Origin: Lepidurus packardi
Lineage: Eukaryota; Arthropoda; Branchiopoda; Notostraca; Triopsidae
Direction: 5' to 3'
Assembly: GCA_023053545.1 (NCBI GenBank)
Contig: JAKZAN010000006.1
Span: forward strand, 9,704,351-9,768,350
Length of the DNA: 64,000 bases
This document shows, in pieces, positions 1 to 10,745 of this stretch. The number at the start of each line of letters is the position of its first letter. The first letter of the stretch is position 1. The position numbers were made by a program, and so were the translations under genes. The notes below the pieces were generated by a model that worked only from the letters and a program-made list of their open reading frames with translations, had not been told where the DNA came from and made no database searches.

Positions 1-2
1 AA

Positions 3-413
3 TTAGCTTGCTCGAAATGCAAAGAAGCCCTAAGAGATTTCAAATGCACCACGTCATCTGACCTAACACTCATTAAGGATAATGGTGGACTTACGTATCC
101 CTCTTCAAGCGTTGTTAAAATTTGTCAAATGGCGGAAAGATCCTTCAGATCGAGGACTGAAAACGAATCTGTGACTAGGATTTCTCACAAAGCGTTCATG
201 GCTATTGACTTCGAAAATGTTTTTACGGATCTGACAAACCATTTGTTTGAATGCGATCCTTTGGATAATCACGTCTTAAAACTAGTCAAACTAGTGATAG
301 AGTTTTACATCAAAGTGAGATACTACCACCACTGCAAGGAACAAATTCAAAAAATGAAAATTCAAAGGATTCGAAATAGACTGACCAAGACAATACAGTT
401 CAAAGGTCAGTAA
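3..413 (+). mobile_element. P-element/THAP9-type transposase, C-terminal fragment
   Basis: A reading frame is open from the first bases of the window to a stop at 411-413, about 136 residues, so the 5' part lies outside. It shows the C-terminal layout of P-element-like (THAP9-type) transposases: a short Cys-x-x-Cys region, a block reading IKDNGGLTYPS, then an aliphatic helix HVLKLVKLVIEFYIKVRYYH and a basic end. In this family that region follows the RNase H-like catalytic core. The catalytic residues are not in the window, so I cannot say whether the element is active. No target duplication or terminal repeat is visible. Family assignment rests on remembered motifs. Confidence 0.6.
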
Positions 414-680
414 AAATGTAACTTTTAAAAAAAAAAAACTTAAGCGTGAGCTGATGCTCGTTGCCGTTGTTAAATTACATTGTTTCACTTGCACAAATTA
501 GAGGGTTGATACTGTACACTTGTACTGTAGCTGTAAAGTTTCTGACCCATAAAAGATTCAAAAATCGCGCCTATTTTCCCCACAAAGATGGCGGCTGAGT
601 TTGAGTTATGTCGACCACAGCCGTCCATATAGCCATGCCCTATCTATAGTGTATATGATCTAAGGAAAAACCAAGAAATT

Positions 681-790
681 AAGGCTTCCGTATACATTAG
701 CTCGGTAAAGGCGATTAGCACGGGGAATTTCGGAAATTTTTTTTGAGAAAACCAGTGCATTTCATGAAACATTTTTTGATAAAACTATTG
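681..790. repeat. Half copy of a small inverted-repeat element (same family as 43658-43832)
   Basis: The sequence beginning AAGGCTTCCGTATACATTAG at 681 matches the reverse complement of the right half of the element at 43658-43832 for about 100 bases, including the shared GGGGAATTTCGGAA and the AAACCAG..CATTTCAT block. Only one half is seen here. The rest of 414-949 holds no gene I can support. Confidence 0.6.
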
Positions 791-949
791 AGGTTACTAA
801 CAGGTAGTCACAACCAATGCAAGATTTTTTCCAATGAGTACTTCATTAGCAATATGCAAATGAAGTTTGCAACTATGAGAAATACGTTACTTAAAAATCT
901 CAAGTACCCTCTTTAGCACAAAGCGCTTTCAAACCCCTTGGCAAGGCAG

Positions 950-1347
950 CATAAGGCCAACTCGACAGTAGGCCTACGGAGCCCCCGACAAAAGGACTAC
1001 GAGCCCCGACAAAAAGACTCCGAATAGCATTTCGAGTCCCAAAAAGTCTCTTCTCATTGGTTAGGTTAGGACTAGGTTAGGTTAGGTTTGGTTAGGTTAT
1101 GTTATAGGTTACGTTAGGTTAGGGGTTTGTAGTCCTCAAGTCGTGTTCTTTTAATCTTCTTGGCACTTAACCAATGAGAAGAGACTTTTTTGGACTTAAA
1201 ATGCTATTGGTCCCTTGAAAGATTACAGAACCGAAGTCCTTTTGTCGGGGCGCGTAGGCCTTAAGTCGGGGCCTGTAGTCGTATTGTCGGGGCTCGTAGT
1301 CTTTCTGTCGGGGGCTACGTAGGCCTATTGTCGAGTCGGCCTTATGT
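950..1347. mobile_element. Foldback MITE with TTAGG-like core
   Basis: The left arm (about 950-1075) and right arm (about 1163-1347) are imperfect reverse complements. Shared blocks include CATAAGGCC, GTAGGCCTAC, CCCCCGACA, GACTACGAGCCCCGACAA and AGTCTCTTCTCATTGGTTA. The right arm carries an extra stretch of the GGCCCCGAC motif. The loop at about 1060-1130 is a degenerate run of TTAGG units, the arthropod telomere repeat. There is no coding capacity, so this is a non-autonomous foldback or MITE-type element. The stretch 1348-2222 holds nothing I can identify. Confidence 0.7.
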
Positions 1348-2222
1348 CTATGTGCGCCCCTCTTCTGCTACTGTGTGACACGTTTGAAAAAATTGAAAAG
1401 AAAATCTAACACGCGTCAAAATCAACTGCTAAAACGAATAGGAAGAAACAAATTTAAAAAAGACGAAAAACTGCTAGAATTTCATAAATCAATCCGTATT
1501 AAGACTTTTTTCAATTTCAAACAAATTCAAGTTTAAATTCCAAAGAATTCAATAGAAAGATAAAACGGAATAATTCTATACGAGTCCCGTTCAGGGGCAA
1601 CATTTTTCTTATTTCGTTTCATTGCTGGGCTATCTATTTATTTCGCCATAGCCTAAGCAAACCGGAGTAACGCTACGATCCCGGTCAGCTCTAAACTAAG
1701 CCACCGGTTAAAAGCTCGTGGTCTTCTTCCACTTTGTAATACAATTTTTTTTCCAAAATTCGTTGCAAACCATAAGGGGAGTACTTTCAGTTTTAAAAAT
1801 TGGGCACACTTATATTAACTACACTTGAAAAAAGAACCGAAAGACTACCATAATACATAACCCCGCTCGCTAAGGTGATACAAGCTATCAATCCAACAAC
1901 CAAACTATTGACATCTTCATCGTATTTTCCAACCTGCAACCCGCAAAGGGCTAACTGACTAAAAACGTACGCTCTTTCAGAATACGCAGCGTTGACAAGT
2001 GACAATTCAAGACAATAAGCCTTGTCCTAGATTCCCGCCATCCTATGACTTCATACAGCAGCCTGCAAGGTATGCAGTTTATGTAGTTGTAGAGAGATAA
2101 TTACTTTATTTGAATTGTTTACGTCATTTTCGTTTATGCTATTTATTTTAATAACCATACAGGTGCCTGCCATGTAGCGCTATGTTCTAGACGACCAAGC
2201 CGTGTAGTTTCTAGACAGCTCA

Positions 2223-2590
2223 CTTAAATGCGTTCGTCTACATGGGATGTTTTAGCGCAACATCCTTTCCGGACCTTCCTTCCCGATTCCAATGTGTAAG
2301 CGTTTAGGCATTTTGTGCCTCTGAGACCCTAATCCCTTTGTCAAGGGAGCGCTTCTAGAAGCCATTTTACTTTTGAACAGACGCCGCTGAAAGTGAAGGT
2401 CGATTCTGATTAGCTGAAGATTTAGAAAACTTCTAGTAGATGGGAAAGTTGCGCATCGCAAGTTGTTGGGACCGTGCCCCAGCGGACTAAAAACTTCCAA
2501 TCAAAAGATAAAATATTTTTATCTTCGATGAAGAAAAGCCCGGAAAGGAACTTGCGCTAAAACTTCCAATGTGGATGGACGCCTTAAATG
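2223..2590. mobile_element. MITE with about 50-bp imperfect terminal inverted repeats
   Basis: Left arm 2223-2273 and right arm 2540-2590 are imperfect reverse complements sharing TTTTAGCGCAA and CCTTTCCGG and starting near TTAAATGCG/TTTAAGGCG. The interior has no convincing reading frame. Superfamily not determined. Confidence 0.6.
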
Positions 2591-3027
2591 TTTTTAACTC
2601 AGGTGGGAAGATTAACTAAGAGTTAAAGGATCATTAACTTGTCTCGTCTAGCCTAGAGGCATTTTCCAGTGACGGTTCAATTGTGCTGTGCCACGATTGT
2701 GCAATGAACAGGCTGTTCCAGCGTTTTTATGCATGCTTTTTGTGCTGCGCAATCTTGCTCCAACCACTGTTCCTTGGACTATGCGTCTAGTTGTGCTTCG
2801 TTTTGAGGGAACAGCTCAAAAGCTCTGCCGCAGTTCTGTTCCCCCCTTTCTCTGCCGCGATAATTTGAAAGGGGAAGAGGAAATCTCGTTTGTGGGATTA
2901 TTATTTGTAAATCAACGAAAGATTATTTTTTGGAAATACAAGAGAAATTTGTGAAAGGAAGTTTGTCCTCGAAATCAGTATTTCCTCTTTTTATAACCAT
3001 TGCTTTTCCTCATTTACAGTACAGACA

Positions 3028-3944
3028 TCTATGGAAGCCCTGAGAGGACAAAACTCGGGAACCGCAGAAAGTGACTCGGGAACAGCAGAAAGTACACTTA
3101 TGGGAACATATTGACTTTCGGGAACACGGGAACCAGTTTTCGGAACATGGGAACCAGTTTTGGGAACACTATCGGGAACACGGGAACATTATCGGGAACA
3201 CGGGAACATTATCGGGAACACGGGAACATATCGCTGTTTTCGGAACATATCGATATCTTCGGATGCAAGGTCGCTTTCACACTGTCATACAACTAATAAT
3301 AAAGAACTCTTCATGCGATATTAATTGTGAAATACTGAGCAAACTTTGTTGGGAAAAACTGTAAAATATGATATTAGCCTTAATGCATAAACCGTCATTA
3401 TTATTATTATGATTGGAAAAAACTCCTTCAAATAACTAGAATGTATTGCAATTGTCAGTTCCCCAACAGCAAAACAGTGACTTTCCAATTAATAAACAAA
3501 TGCTTCTGTAATGGCGACAAGGTCTTTTTCTTCTGTTTAAACTACATTTCCGCACGTTTCGTGCATAAGTAAACCAGAGAAACATTTCTCAATGTGTTTC
3601 CTACAAGTTCCACAAGGGGGCGCAGGCTAGTGGAAGAAGATAAATTGGTTTTATGGTCTTGGGGGGGGGGCGGCCCTAGTTGTATGACAGTGTGAAAGCG
3701 ACCTTGCATCCGAAGATATCGATATGTTCCGAAAACAGCGATATGTTCCCGTGTTCCCGATAATGTTCCCGTGTTCCCGATAATGTTCCCGTGTTCCCGA
3801 TAGTGTTCCCAAAACTGGTTCCCATGTTCCGAAAACTGGTTCCCGTGTTCCCGAAAGTCAATATGTTCCCATAAGTGTACTTTCTGCTGTTCCCGAGTCA
3901 CTTTCTGCGGTTCCCGAGTTTTGTCCTCTCAGGGCTTCCATAGA
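3028..3944. repeat. Perfect 268-bp inverted repeat with 381-bp spacer
   Basis: Arms 3028-3295 and 3677-3944 were compared base by base as reverse complements, and I found no mismatch. Each arm is built from variants of GGGAACA, including a 20-bp unit CGGGAACACGGGAACATTAT repeated in tandem. Both arms begin with TCTATGGAAGCCCTGAGAGG at the outside and end CTGTCATACAACTA at the inside. The spacer contains a run of ten or more G at about 3660-3670. Reading frames inside the arms simply translate the repeat and are not treated as genes. Confidence 0.9.
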
Positions 3945-3952
3945 CATCGCTC

Positions 3953-4122
3953 TATAGGGCGTATGACAAATATTTTCGCCGCTTGAATGCGCCCCCAGCG
4001 GAGCTTTCTAAGCTAGGCTAATGTTTATTTACCATCCGTGCGTGGTCTTCACGTGAAACTGTTGTTGAAAGCTCCACTGGTGGCGCGAAAATACGAACCT
4101 AAATTTGACACACGCCTTATAA
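3953..4122. repeat. Small imperfect inverted repeat
   Basis: The reverse complement of 3953-4010 resembles 4068-4122: both contain GAAAGCTCC(G/A)CTGG, a GGCG(A/C)GAAAATA-type block, and end TGACA(C/T)ACGCC. Probably another small foldback element nested in the 2652-4369 region. Confidence 0.5.
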
Positions 4123-4398
4123 GTTACACCATATTTGCTACAGTTAATTCCAATTCATTTTAAATACTATGCAGGGCATTACCGAAAAATATTTTTGACC
4201 ACGGGACTATAGTTAAACGTGATAAACGTGATGACGTGATAGCGTGATTTGTTTTTAGTGTCACTTTTTCTGACGGTAACTTCAATTTTAGTCGCGTTCC
4301 AGCGGCGAACTTGTAAACAATTGTGCCGGCACAACGCACAGTTGAACCGTCGCTGGAAAAGGCCTTAGGTATTTGGTAGGGTTCCCAAAACTATATCA

Positions 4399-4481
4399 CT
4401 TCTAAAATTCCCCAGTCAATTGAAGGAGCAGGTCACTCAATTAAATAACCTGCTCGCTTAATTGACTGGGGAGTTTAGAAG
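4399..4481. repeat. Hairpin, about 35-bp arms
   Basis: CTTCTAAAATTCCCCAGTCA on the left pairs with the reverse complement of the right side, which ends TTTAGAAG, through a shared CCCCAGTCAATT and GAGCAGGT. The loop is about 13 bases. Likely a degenerate element end. From here to 4957 I see nothing else supported. Confidence 0.55.
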
Positions 4482-4957
4482 AAATTTGCCTACTTAAGCG
4501 TACAGTAGTAGGCTAGAAATGACAGGGTTGGTCTAAACAGCGGATAAGCAATGTGATTGGTCAATTTGCAAAGTCCATGTCGCGATCAGTAAGTTCGTTA
4601 CTGTACGCTACTCGTAATTAGTATCGTCATTATGGACGAAAACTGGCCAATGGGCTCGCAAAGTTTGCTTGACGTCGAAAGCCCCTTCACCGTTACGCTT
4701 GTGAGGCTAGCCTTTCACTGCCATTGTGACGATACTTCTTTCGAATACTATACTGTATGTGTTGTTTATGCAGTGTCGTTCGGAGGGAAAGAGGAAAACG
4801 ATTCCCTCCCTTCATGCCCCTCTCTCTGCAGGGTTACTGCACTCTCCCACCGGACTGAGATTACACTGCCGTGAAACGAAACCTATATATATTGGCATAG
4901 GAATAACTAATAAATTTTTAACTCTTAAGCCTTTTGTTTTTAACACCGACAATCGAC

Positions 4958-4963
4958 TTTATT
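4958..4963 (-). terminator. Poly(A) signal for the aldolase isoform using the distal last exon
   Basis: Read on the minus strand this is AATAAA. It lies about 270 bases downstream of the stop codon of the distal alternative last exon (5234-5329) and is the first good signal there. Confidence 0.45.
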
Positions 4964-5233
4964 GATAGTACAACAGCCAAGGTAGGCAAGAGGGAAAATA
5001 TTTAACGTTGATATTGGATGAGAAGCCAAAAGAAGTTCCACAAAAATGTTCCTTTCCAGGGCACCAATAAGAAAAAAACTTAAAAATTTGTTAACAAAGG
5101 AATAAAATTGGTTTCCTGCCATGCTAATTTCAAAGTCTACTTCTTCCACAGCTGTGGCACCATCTGTGTTTTTTCACCGTAGTCGTTTTAAAACAAATTT
5201 ACAGTCCCAGTGCATGTAATGGATGTTTCCTAT

Positions 5234-5329
5234 TTAGTATGCATGATTCTTGACGAACAAGTCTGATGCAGCAGCTGCGCCCACACAAGTACCGGCTACA
5301 TACTTGCCTAAAGCAGCCTCTCCATTGGC
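5234..5329 (-). CDS. Aldolase alternative last exon (distal)
   Basis: A 96-nt exon, the same length and phase as the proximal last exon at 5535-5630. It has a good acceptor (TATAG) and encodes 31 residues plus stop, beginning ANGEAALGKYVAG and ending LFVKNHAY. Both last exons keep the ANG start, the KYVAG block and the essential C-terminal Tyr. Drosophila aldolase is known to use interchangeable last exons that change the C-terminal tail and so substrate kinetics. By analogy splicing would join exon 4 (5879-5956) to either this exon or the proximal one. That both are used is inferred. Confidence 0.85.
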   Translation of the reverse strand, partial: ANGEAALGKYVAGTCVGAAAASDLFVKNHAY

Positions 5330-5534
5330 CTATAATTTAAAACATACATATAACGTATTAGCACGTCTTCTTACAATTTATTAATTATTTTCAATACTGA
5401 CCATACCAGGAGAATAAGAAGACGGAGAAATGCAAAGAAGAAAAATGGTATGCAAATAAAAAGCTAATGAGAAGAAAAGGCTAATTACAGCAATACTACA
5501 GCAGCAGGAATGGAAAGTCCGTGATGGATTCTAA

Positions 5535-7230
5535 TTAATAGGCGTGCTGCTTGATGTAGAGGGAAGTATTAGCAGCAAAACTGGGAATGCTGCCTGCAAC
5601 GTACTTGGCTTGGCAGGCTAATCCGTTTGCCTGTACGAAACACAAAATGGAACACGGCAACGTAACGCAAAAAAGCATGCGAAAATAACGGTAAAAACTT
5701 CAGTGAAAACAATTCTACGCTACAACGTTCAAAAATAAGTTATGCAATCAGGTACTGCAAACCAACAAAATTATTCAAGAATCAAAAGATTCAAAGCTGA
5801 TATCAAATTTGGCTTAAGGAAGCTAATAAAAACTGAAGACTACAAAAGCAAGCTTTCCTCGCTCCTAATATTCCTTACCTTGGCACGTTTGCTCAATTCA
5901 TCTTGTCCTGCCTTAACATTTTCAGGTTTGCCACCCCAGGCGCGCAATACGGATGCCTAAACAATTTTTTTTAATATTTTTTGTTATCTGCAACCGTAAT
6001 TAAAGAGTAAATTAGGTATAAATTTACTTGAAGAGCGCGGCCATAGCTAAAAGTAAGACCCCATGGTTTCCTGCCAGAGTAGGCATTGATGGCGTTCAAA
6101 TGAACGGAGGCTTCTTCCTCGGATTGACCACCCGACAAGAAGGTGACTCCGGCTACTGCAGGTGGTACGGTGCGTTGCAAGGCGGTGACGGTAGCTCGGG
6201 CTACCTCTTCAGGCGCATACTTGGTTTTGCAAGACTGGCCAGCCATGACCATGTTGGGTTTCAACAGCGTGCCTTCCAAGTAGACGTGGTGGTCATTGAG
6301 AGCCTTGTACACTGCAGCCAAAACTGTTTCGGTAACTTTCTGAGCTCGGTCCAGATCATGGTCGCCGTCAGGTAATACCTATAACAATTGCATATACATC
6401 ATTAGCACATCCGGATAACAGATTAGGTGCAAGTTTCGAAGCAAAAGCCCAGAGCAATAAGGTTTGAAATACAAATTATGGTCATTGACCGAGAGGAGCG
6501 GAATATTGGGAAAAGGAAACAAACGGTACTTTTGTTTAGAAAGCAAGAAACAAAAACAATACCTCAGGTTCGACGATGGGAACAAGGCCATTGGCTTGGC
6601 AAATGGAAGCATAACGGGCCAAGACATTTGCGTTTTCGAGGATAGCCTGGTAAGAGGGAGTATTTTTGCCAATCTTGAGGACACTACGCCATTTGGCGAA
6701 TTGGCAGCCGTCTTTTTTGTATTGAGCGCAGCGTTTGTCCAAATCATCCAAGCCTTGGGTGGTGCATTCGTCTTCGGAACCGAAAAGATTCACGACACCT
6801 TTGTCGACCTTGATACCGGGGAGAATGTTCTTTTTCTTCAAGACTTCAGCAAAAGGAGTGCCATCAGCAGCCTTTTGGTACAGGGTTTCGTGAAAGAGGA
6901 TCACACCGGAGATGTGTTCTAAAGCAGCATCATCAGCAGTGAACAACAACTATAAATAGTAATACAATATTAAAAAAGAAATTTTTTTAGCTATCACTTT
7001 AGCTAGAGATGCCTCATAATCAGATTTTTTTGTACTATTTTACGTACTTCACGATAGGCGCGACGGTTGTCTTCCGTATTTTCTACTCCGATATCAGCGA
7101 AACGTTTTCCAACAGTTGCGGTGGATTCATCAGCAGCCAAAATGCCTTTGCCGGGTGCGACAATAGCATTGGCGATATTGCGAAGCTCTTCTTGCAGAGC
7201 AGCAGAAGGGTAGTTGAAATAGGTAGTCAT
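5535..7230 (-). CDS. Ald: Fructose-bisphosphate aldolase, class I
   Basis: Glycolytic and gluconeogenic enzyme cleaving fructose 1,6-bisphosphate to DHAP and glyceraldehyde 3-phosphate in the cytosol. Exons (high to low): 7230-7048, 6949-6563, 6378-6028, 5956-5879, 5630-5535. All junctions are GT-AG, phases close, and the product is 364 residues, the usual length. Visible landmarks: N-terminal LAADEST, the [11 protein letters not shown] block with the lysine of the phosphate site, VPIVEPE, the Schiff-base lysine in [21 protein letters not shown], and the C-terminal HAY tyrosine. The ATG at 7230 opens the conserved N-terminus. A second, mutually exclusive last exon lies at 5234-5329. Confidence 0.97.
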
Positions 7231-8230
7231 TTTTGAAACTCTAAAGTGAATTTAGGAAAGCCGCGATATCTATAAAAGAGATTACAAATATGGAAAATAA
7301 GTTTATCTTGCCAAAAGTAAATTCAACCACATCTCTAGTTTGTTACTAAACCTTATTCATGTCCTTGTGCTGTCTTCTATTCGACCTTTGAATAACCCTG
7401 TAGCTCCTTTACCGTTCGTGCTTTAGTTCCCAAAGACAGCGAAACGAGTCAAGAATTTCCCCTACTGCGGCTCACGTGACCAGGTCTATTATAAAACCGC
7501 CTCTCCGCTTGTTACTGAAAACCTTATACCTTTCAGCTATTTACCCTTCGTTGTCCAAATGTTTCATCACTTTTCCTTGAATTTAGCTTCAATTTCATGA
7601 TTACGTGATGACGAGCATGTAGTAAATCCCTAGTAAACAAAAGTTGTTTGCCCTTCGAAAAAAACGATATTGGGACGAATATTTCGAACACTAATGCCGA
7701 CACTAAGAACTAGAATCGAATTTATGATCATAATTTTGTTTTAAACAATCTTCGAATTGCGCAAATCTCTGAAACAAAACGGAAAGGCAGGGAAAGAATC
7801 CCAAGAATGAAAATCAATAGTCACTGCGCTAAAGTAGCCTAGGACAAGTTCTGTAGGTCACCTTGACGGGATATTTTAGCTCCGTTTTTATCAGTGCTGG
7901 GTAAATAACAAGATTACTCTTTTGGCGTCCTTAACACTACCTCCCGTTCTTAAATTTGTCTTGACTACACGCTTTTTAAATTCATAAGTTGACACACCCT
8001 TAAACTAATCCATATGTCCTAGCGTTTACTTATCAACTTTTAAAATCCGCACCATTAAGACCAAAAATTTGAAAGGCAACACTAATACATGGAAAGGCTC
8101 CGTAGAAAATAAACCGACAATAAATAACAATAGAATACGATTTAAAGATAAAAAAAAGGCCCCAAGTCACTCACCGTAATTGCTAGACGTGAAGTCTGGT
8201 CGTTCACCGCACAAAGAGTGAAGAGAGACG
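7231..8230 (-). promoter_or_regulatory. Aldolase 5' region with probable non-coding first exon
   Basis: Just upstream of the start codon is a good acceptor on the minus strand (CTTTAG at about 7245), and near 8175 a good donor (ACG followed by GTGAGT). This suggests a non-coding first exon ending at 8175 and a 5'UTR intron of about 0.9 kb. No TATA box was pinned down. The rest of 7250-8900 contains no gene I can support. Confidence 0.35.
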
Positions 8231-8914
8231 GGCAAAGCTGGGGCCAGATAAGCTCGTCTTAGCCAAGTTCGACGCGCAGGGGAAAAACTGTTCGTAACCT
8301 CCTCACGTATACCGCGCTTCAGAGGCGGAGTCCTGAAAACTCACGCAAGCGTGTCACAATTGACGCAATCAATAGCCAAAAGATATATGCATTTCCCGAA
8401 TGAGATTTCACCCAAATGATGAAAGAGAAACAAACCTCAAATACTTGTTTGGTCTAACCCCCTCTCATATGTTCCCTAAAAAATCGTAGCAAGATGTAAT
8501 TTTTCGATGAAAAAGGGGTTACCTTGGAAAGTCCGGAGTGTCCTTTTAGGCTCGCACACGTGAAAAAGGATATGAAACGGTGCCAAACTGTCGGAGGCCA
8601 CGTGATAATACGACGAAGGCCAAAACAGATCCCTGCTTATTATTTGTCCTGCCCATAATACATGCAAAAATAGTTTAAAAGGATCCGTCTTGGTATTATG
8701 GTTGCTGTTGTTTACAACAAATAACCATTTCATATAGCATAATTAAAAGCACTAAATAGATACAGGACTCGTAGCAAGGATGTAAGCTGCCTTATAAGGC
8801 TACTTCCAGCGAATGGGATCGAGGATAGTTGGAGGCACGTTAGAGGTGTGTCTAAGATTCCATTCGGACATTGGTAGACCAAATAAAAATGGAAGTATAT
8901 TCGATTAATGTAGC

Positions 8915-8920
8915 TTTATT
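8915..8920 (-). terminator. Poly(A) signal of MED31
   Basis: AATAAA on the minus strand, 55 bases downstream of the MED31 stop codon, in the right position for 3' end formation. Confidence 0.6.
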
Positions 8921-8974
8921 TTTTAAATAATAAACCTAGCTTGATTATGTAATGCGTTACAGAAAATAGGCAAC

Positions 8975-9549
8975 TTAGGAAGACTTTTGGGGCGTTGTAG
9001 AGGATTCTTGTTGGGATTTTTCAGCTTGGGTGTTAAGTAAACGCATACGCTTGCGAGTATAGTGTTGCCATTGCAGAATTTGTTGGTCGTCAATAAATTT
9101 GGCGCACTGTGCATTGACAATTTCTTTGCGAAAGTGTTCGTATTGAAGCAGATCCAAGAAGTATAGACACATGGGGTATCTAACAGCGAAACGGTTTGAT
9201 TTTAAATGATAACAAAACTTAAGGAATACTACTTGAGATATTTGGCATATTGGGGTTCTTTCCAGTACAGCAGATATTTAAGATAATTAATAAACGCTTG
9301 GTCCTTAAAATAGCCTCGCTGAGCTAAGACTGAAAACAAGACAAAAATCTACCTGAGAGGTAACAGGAATAATAAAAAGGCTTACAGTTTAGGTAGTTAG
9401 GGTTTGCGAGACACTGAACAAATTCTAGTTCCAGTTGAAATCGGAATCGTTCCTTTTCTTCCGTTTCTATAAGTATAGCAAAAGAAAACTTACGGGAGAG
9501 AAATTATTTAATATATAATTATTTAGCTTGACTTACCTCTAACGGACAT
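8975..9549 (-). CDS. MED31: Mediator complex subunit 31
   Basis: Middle-module subunit of the Mediator coactivator, which links transcription factors to RNA polymerase II in the nucleus. Exons (high to low): 9549-9537 (only 13 nt, MSVR plus one base), 9466-9386, 9329-9233, 9179-8975. Phases close to give 131 residues, the family length. The SOH1 domain fills most of the protein: RFQLELEFVQCLANPNYLNF, LAQRGYF, YLLYWKEP.YAKYLK, then LDLLQYEHFRKEIVNAQC and the basic WQHYTRKR end. The tiny first exon was chosen because its ATG, donor and phase all fit and the family starts with a short variable tail. Confidence 0.95.
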
Positions 9550-10022
9550 AGTTGCACAATATAAGTTTTGTCCTATGAACAAGAGGAAGGCTTGTGCAGT
9601 TTTCTTTTTTACAACTAGTTATTTAATCAATTTTGTTTCTTCCTCTTGTTGTTGAACACAGGCAAAGTGGCAATGAAATCGTCGTCCGCTCTTTATTCAA
9701 TAGATGCCGCTGTCTATTTTCTTTGGCTGTCTCGACACGTTTTTGTCAAAACTGACAAATTGGTGGAATGTATCCCGCTGGTCGAAAACTTACACCAAAT
9801 GTGTAAAAAAAATTTGCTACATACCTCTGGGCAAAAGCTTAAAGCTGATTCCAGTCGGACCGTTAAATAAAATCAATAAAATCGCGTATTGTTTTTGCAG
9901 AGGAGACCAAAAGGGCAGCAGCATGTTCTGGCCAAGCGAGCCTACGGATTAGGTAGGGGATTATGGCCTACTCTTCGATCCCTTGAGGACTTCTCTTGCA
10001 CAGGGCGGTCTTCTTGAGTATA

Positions 10023-10265
10023 CAAGTGGAACCTCTCTTAACGAGCACCTCTCATTACGATTCATTCGCATAACGAGCAAAAAAAAAATGTGAAAAAATT
10101 GCTCCCTTAACGAGCGACATTTCGCATAACGAGTGACGCAGAAAGGGAAGTCACGTAACGTATAAGTCACTTGTGAGCCGGGACTCATCAGTTTCGCTTA
10201 ACGAGTGTTTCACATAACGAGCAAGATTCTGGAACGAATTATGCTCGTTAAGAGAGGTTCCACTG
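10023..10265. mobile_element. MITE of the pogo/Tigger (Tc1-mariner) type
   Basis: A 243-bp element flanked by TA on both sides. Terminal inverted repeats read CA(A)GTGGAACCTCTCTTAA on the left and CAGTGGAACCTCTCTTAACG on the reverse complement of the right end. CAGTGGAACCTC...TTAACGA is the typical pogo/Tigger terminus. The interior is rich in repeats of TTAACGAG and has no transposase. Confidence 0.85.
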
Positions 10266-10745
10266 TAGTTAGGTGGCCAGTTTATGCGCCGTTAGGAATA
10301 ACGTCATGCCGAGAGGCTGACCTAAGAGGGGTCCATCCCCTAGAAGATTAGGCAAAGATTAGGCACCTAAGGTGAGAGGTCAGAGTCAAGTGTTAAGTCA
10401 AGTTGAGAACAACATCACTGTATACATGAATAAACGATATCGACTTATATGAAAGTATCAAGTCATTCCAGCCGTGGTCACACTGTTCGGTATGGGGCTT
10501 GTCTACCTAATGTACCGCTCCTTCAAACGTATTTCCGTCCGTAAACCCAGTACTATTAGTCCTCCCGCCAATTCCGAAAGGTACATTATATTACAATAAG
10601 CAATACTACAATTGCTTTATTTTCATGCTTGTTTCTTGTATTTATTGTTACGCGTTTACATAGGCACATTGTGTTTTCTCTTTAGTCTTCAACGTCATGA
10701 GACTCTCTTCCAAGACTGTGAGGTGATGTCAATGAAAGTACAGAG

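Larger units (their letters stand above)
2652..4369. mobile_element. Composite inverted-repeat element, about 1.7 kb
   Basis: The left end (2652-2725) and right end (about 4297-4369) are imperfect reverse complements about 75 bp long. Shared blocks are TTTTCCAG, GACGGTTCAA, TGTGC and CACGATTGTGC/GGCACAATTGT. Between them lie at least two nested inverted repeats (3028-3944 and 3953-4122). No transposase is seen, so it is a non-autonomous element, probably with later insertions. I found no certain target-site duplication, so the outer boundary is approximate. Confidence 0.5.

Noticed and set aside
1060..1130. Idea that the TTAGG run marks a chromosome end or fusion point
   Set aside because: It is short, degenerate and enclosed by the arms of a foldback element, so a transposon origin is simpler.
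3071..3364. Overlapping reading frames with REHGN/GNTGT repeats
   Set aside because: They only translate the GGGAACA inverted repeat; identical frames appear in the mirror copy, and there is no start context or splice partner.
4632..4965. Two overlapping plus-strand reading frames
   Set aside because: Unusual composition, no motif, no splice sites that extend them, and no poly(A) signal that fits.
6028..6922. Long plus-strand frames across aldolase
   Set aside because: Antisense shadows of aldolase exons 2 and 3.
8476..8733. 85-residue minus-strand reading frame beginning MKWLFVVNNS
   Set aside because: No homology I recognise, no promoter or poly(A) signal, and it lies in the flank of aldolase.
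9646..9952. Two overlapping frames upstream of MED31
   Set aside because: No motif; likely promoter and intergenic sequence.
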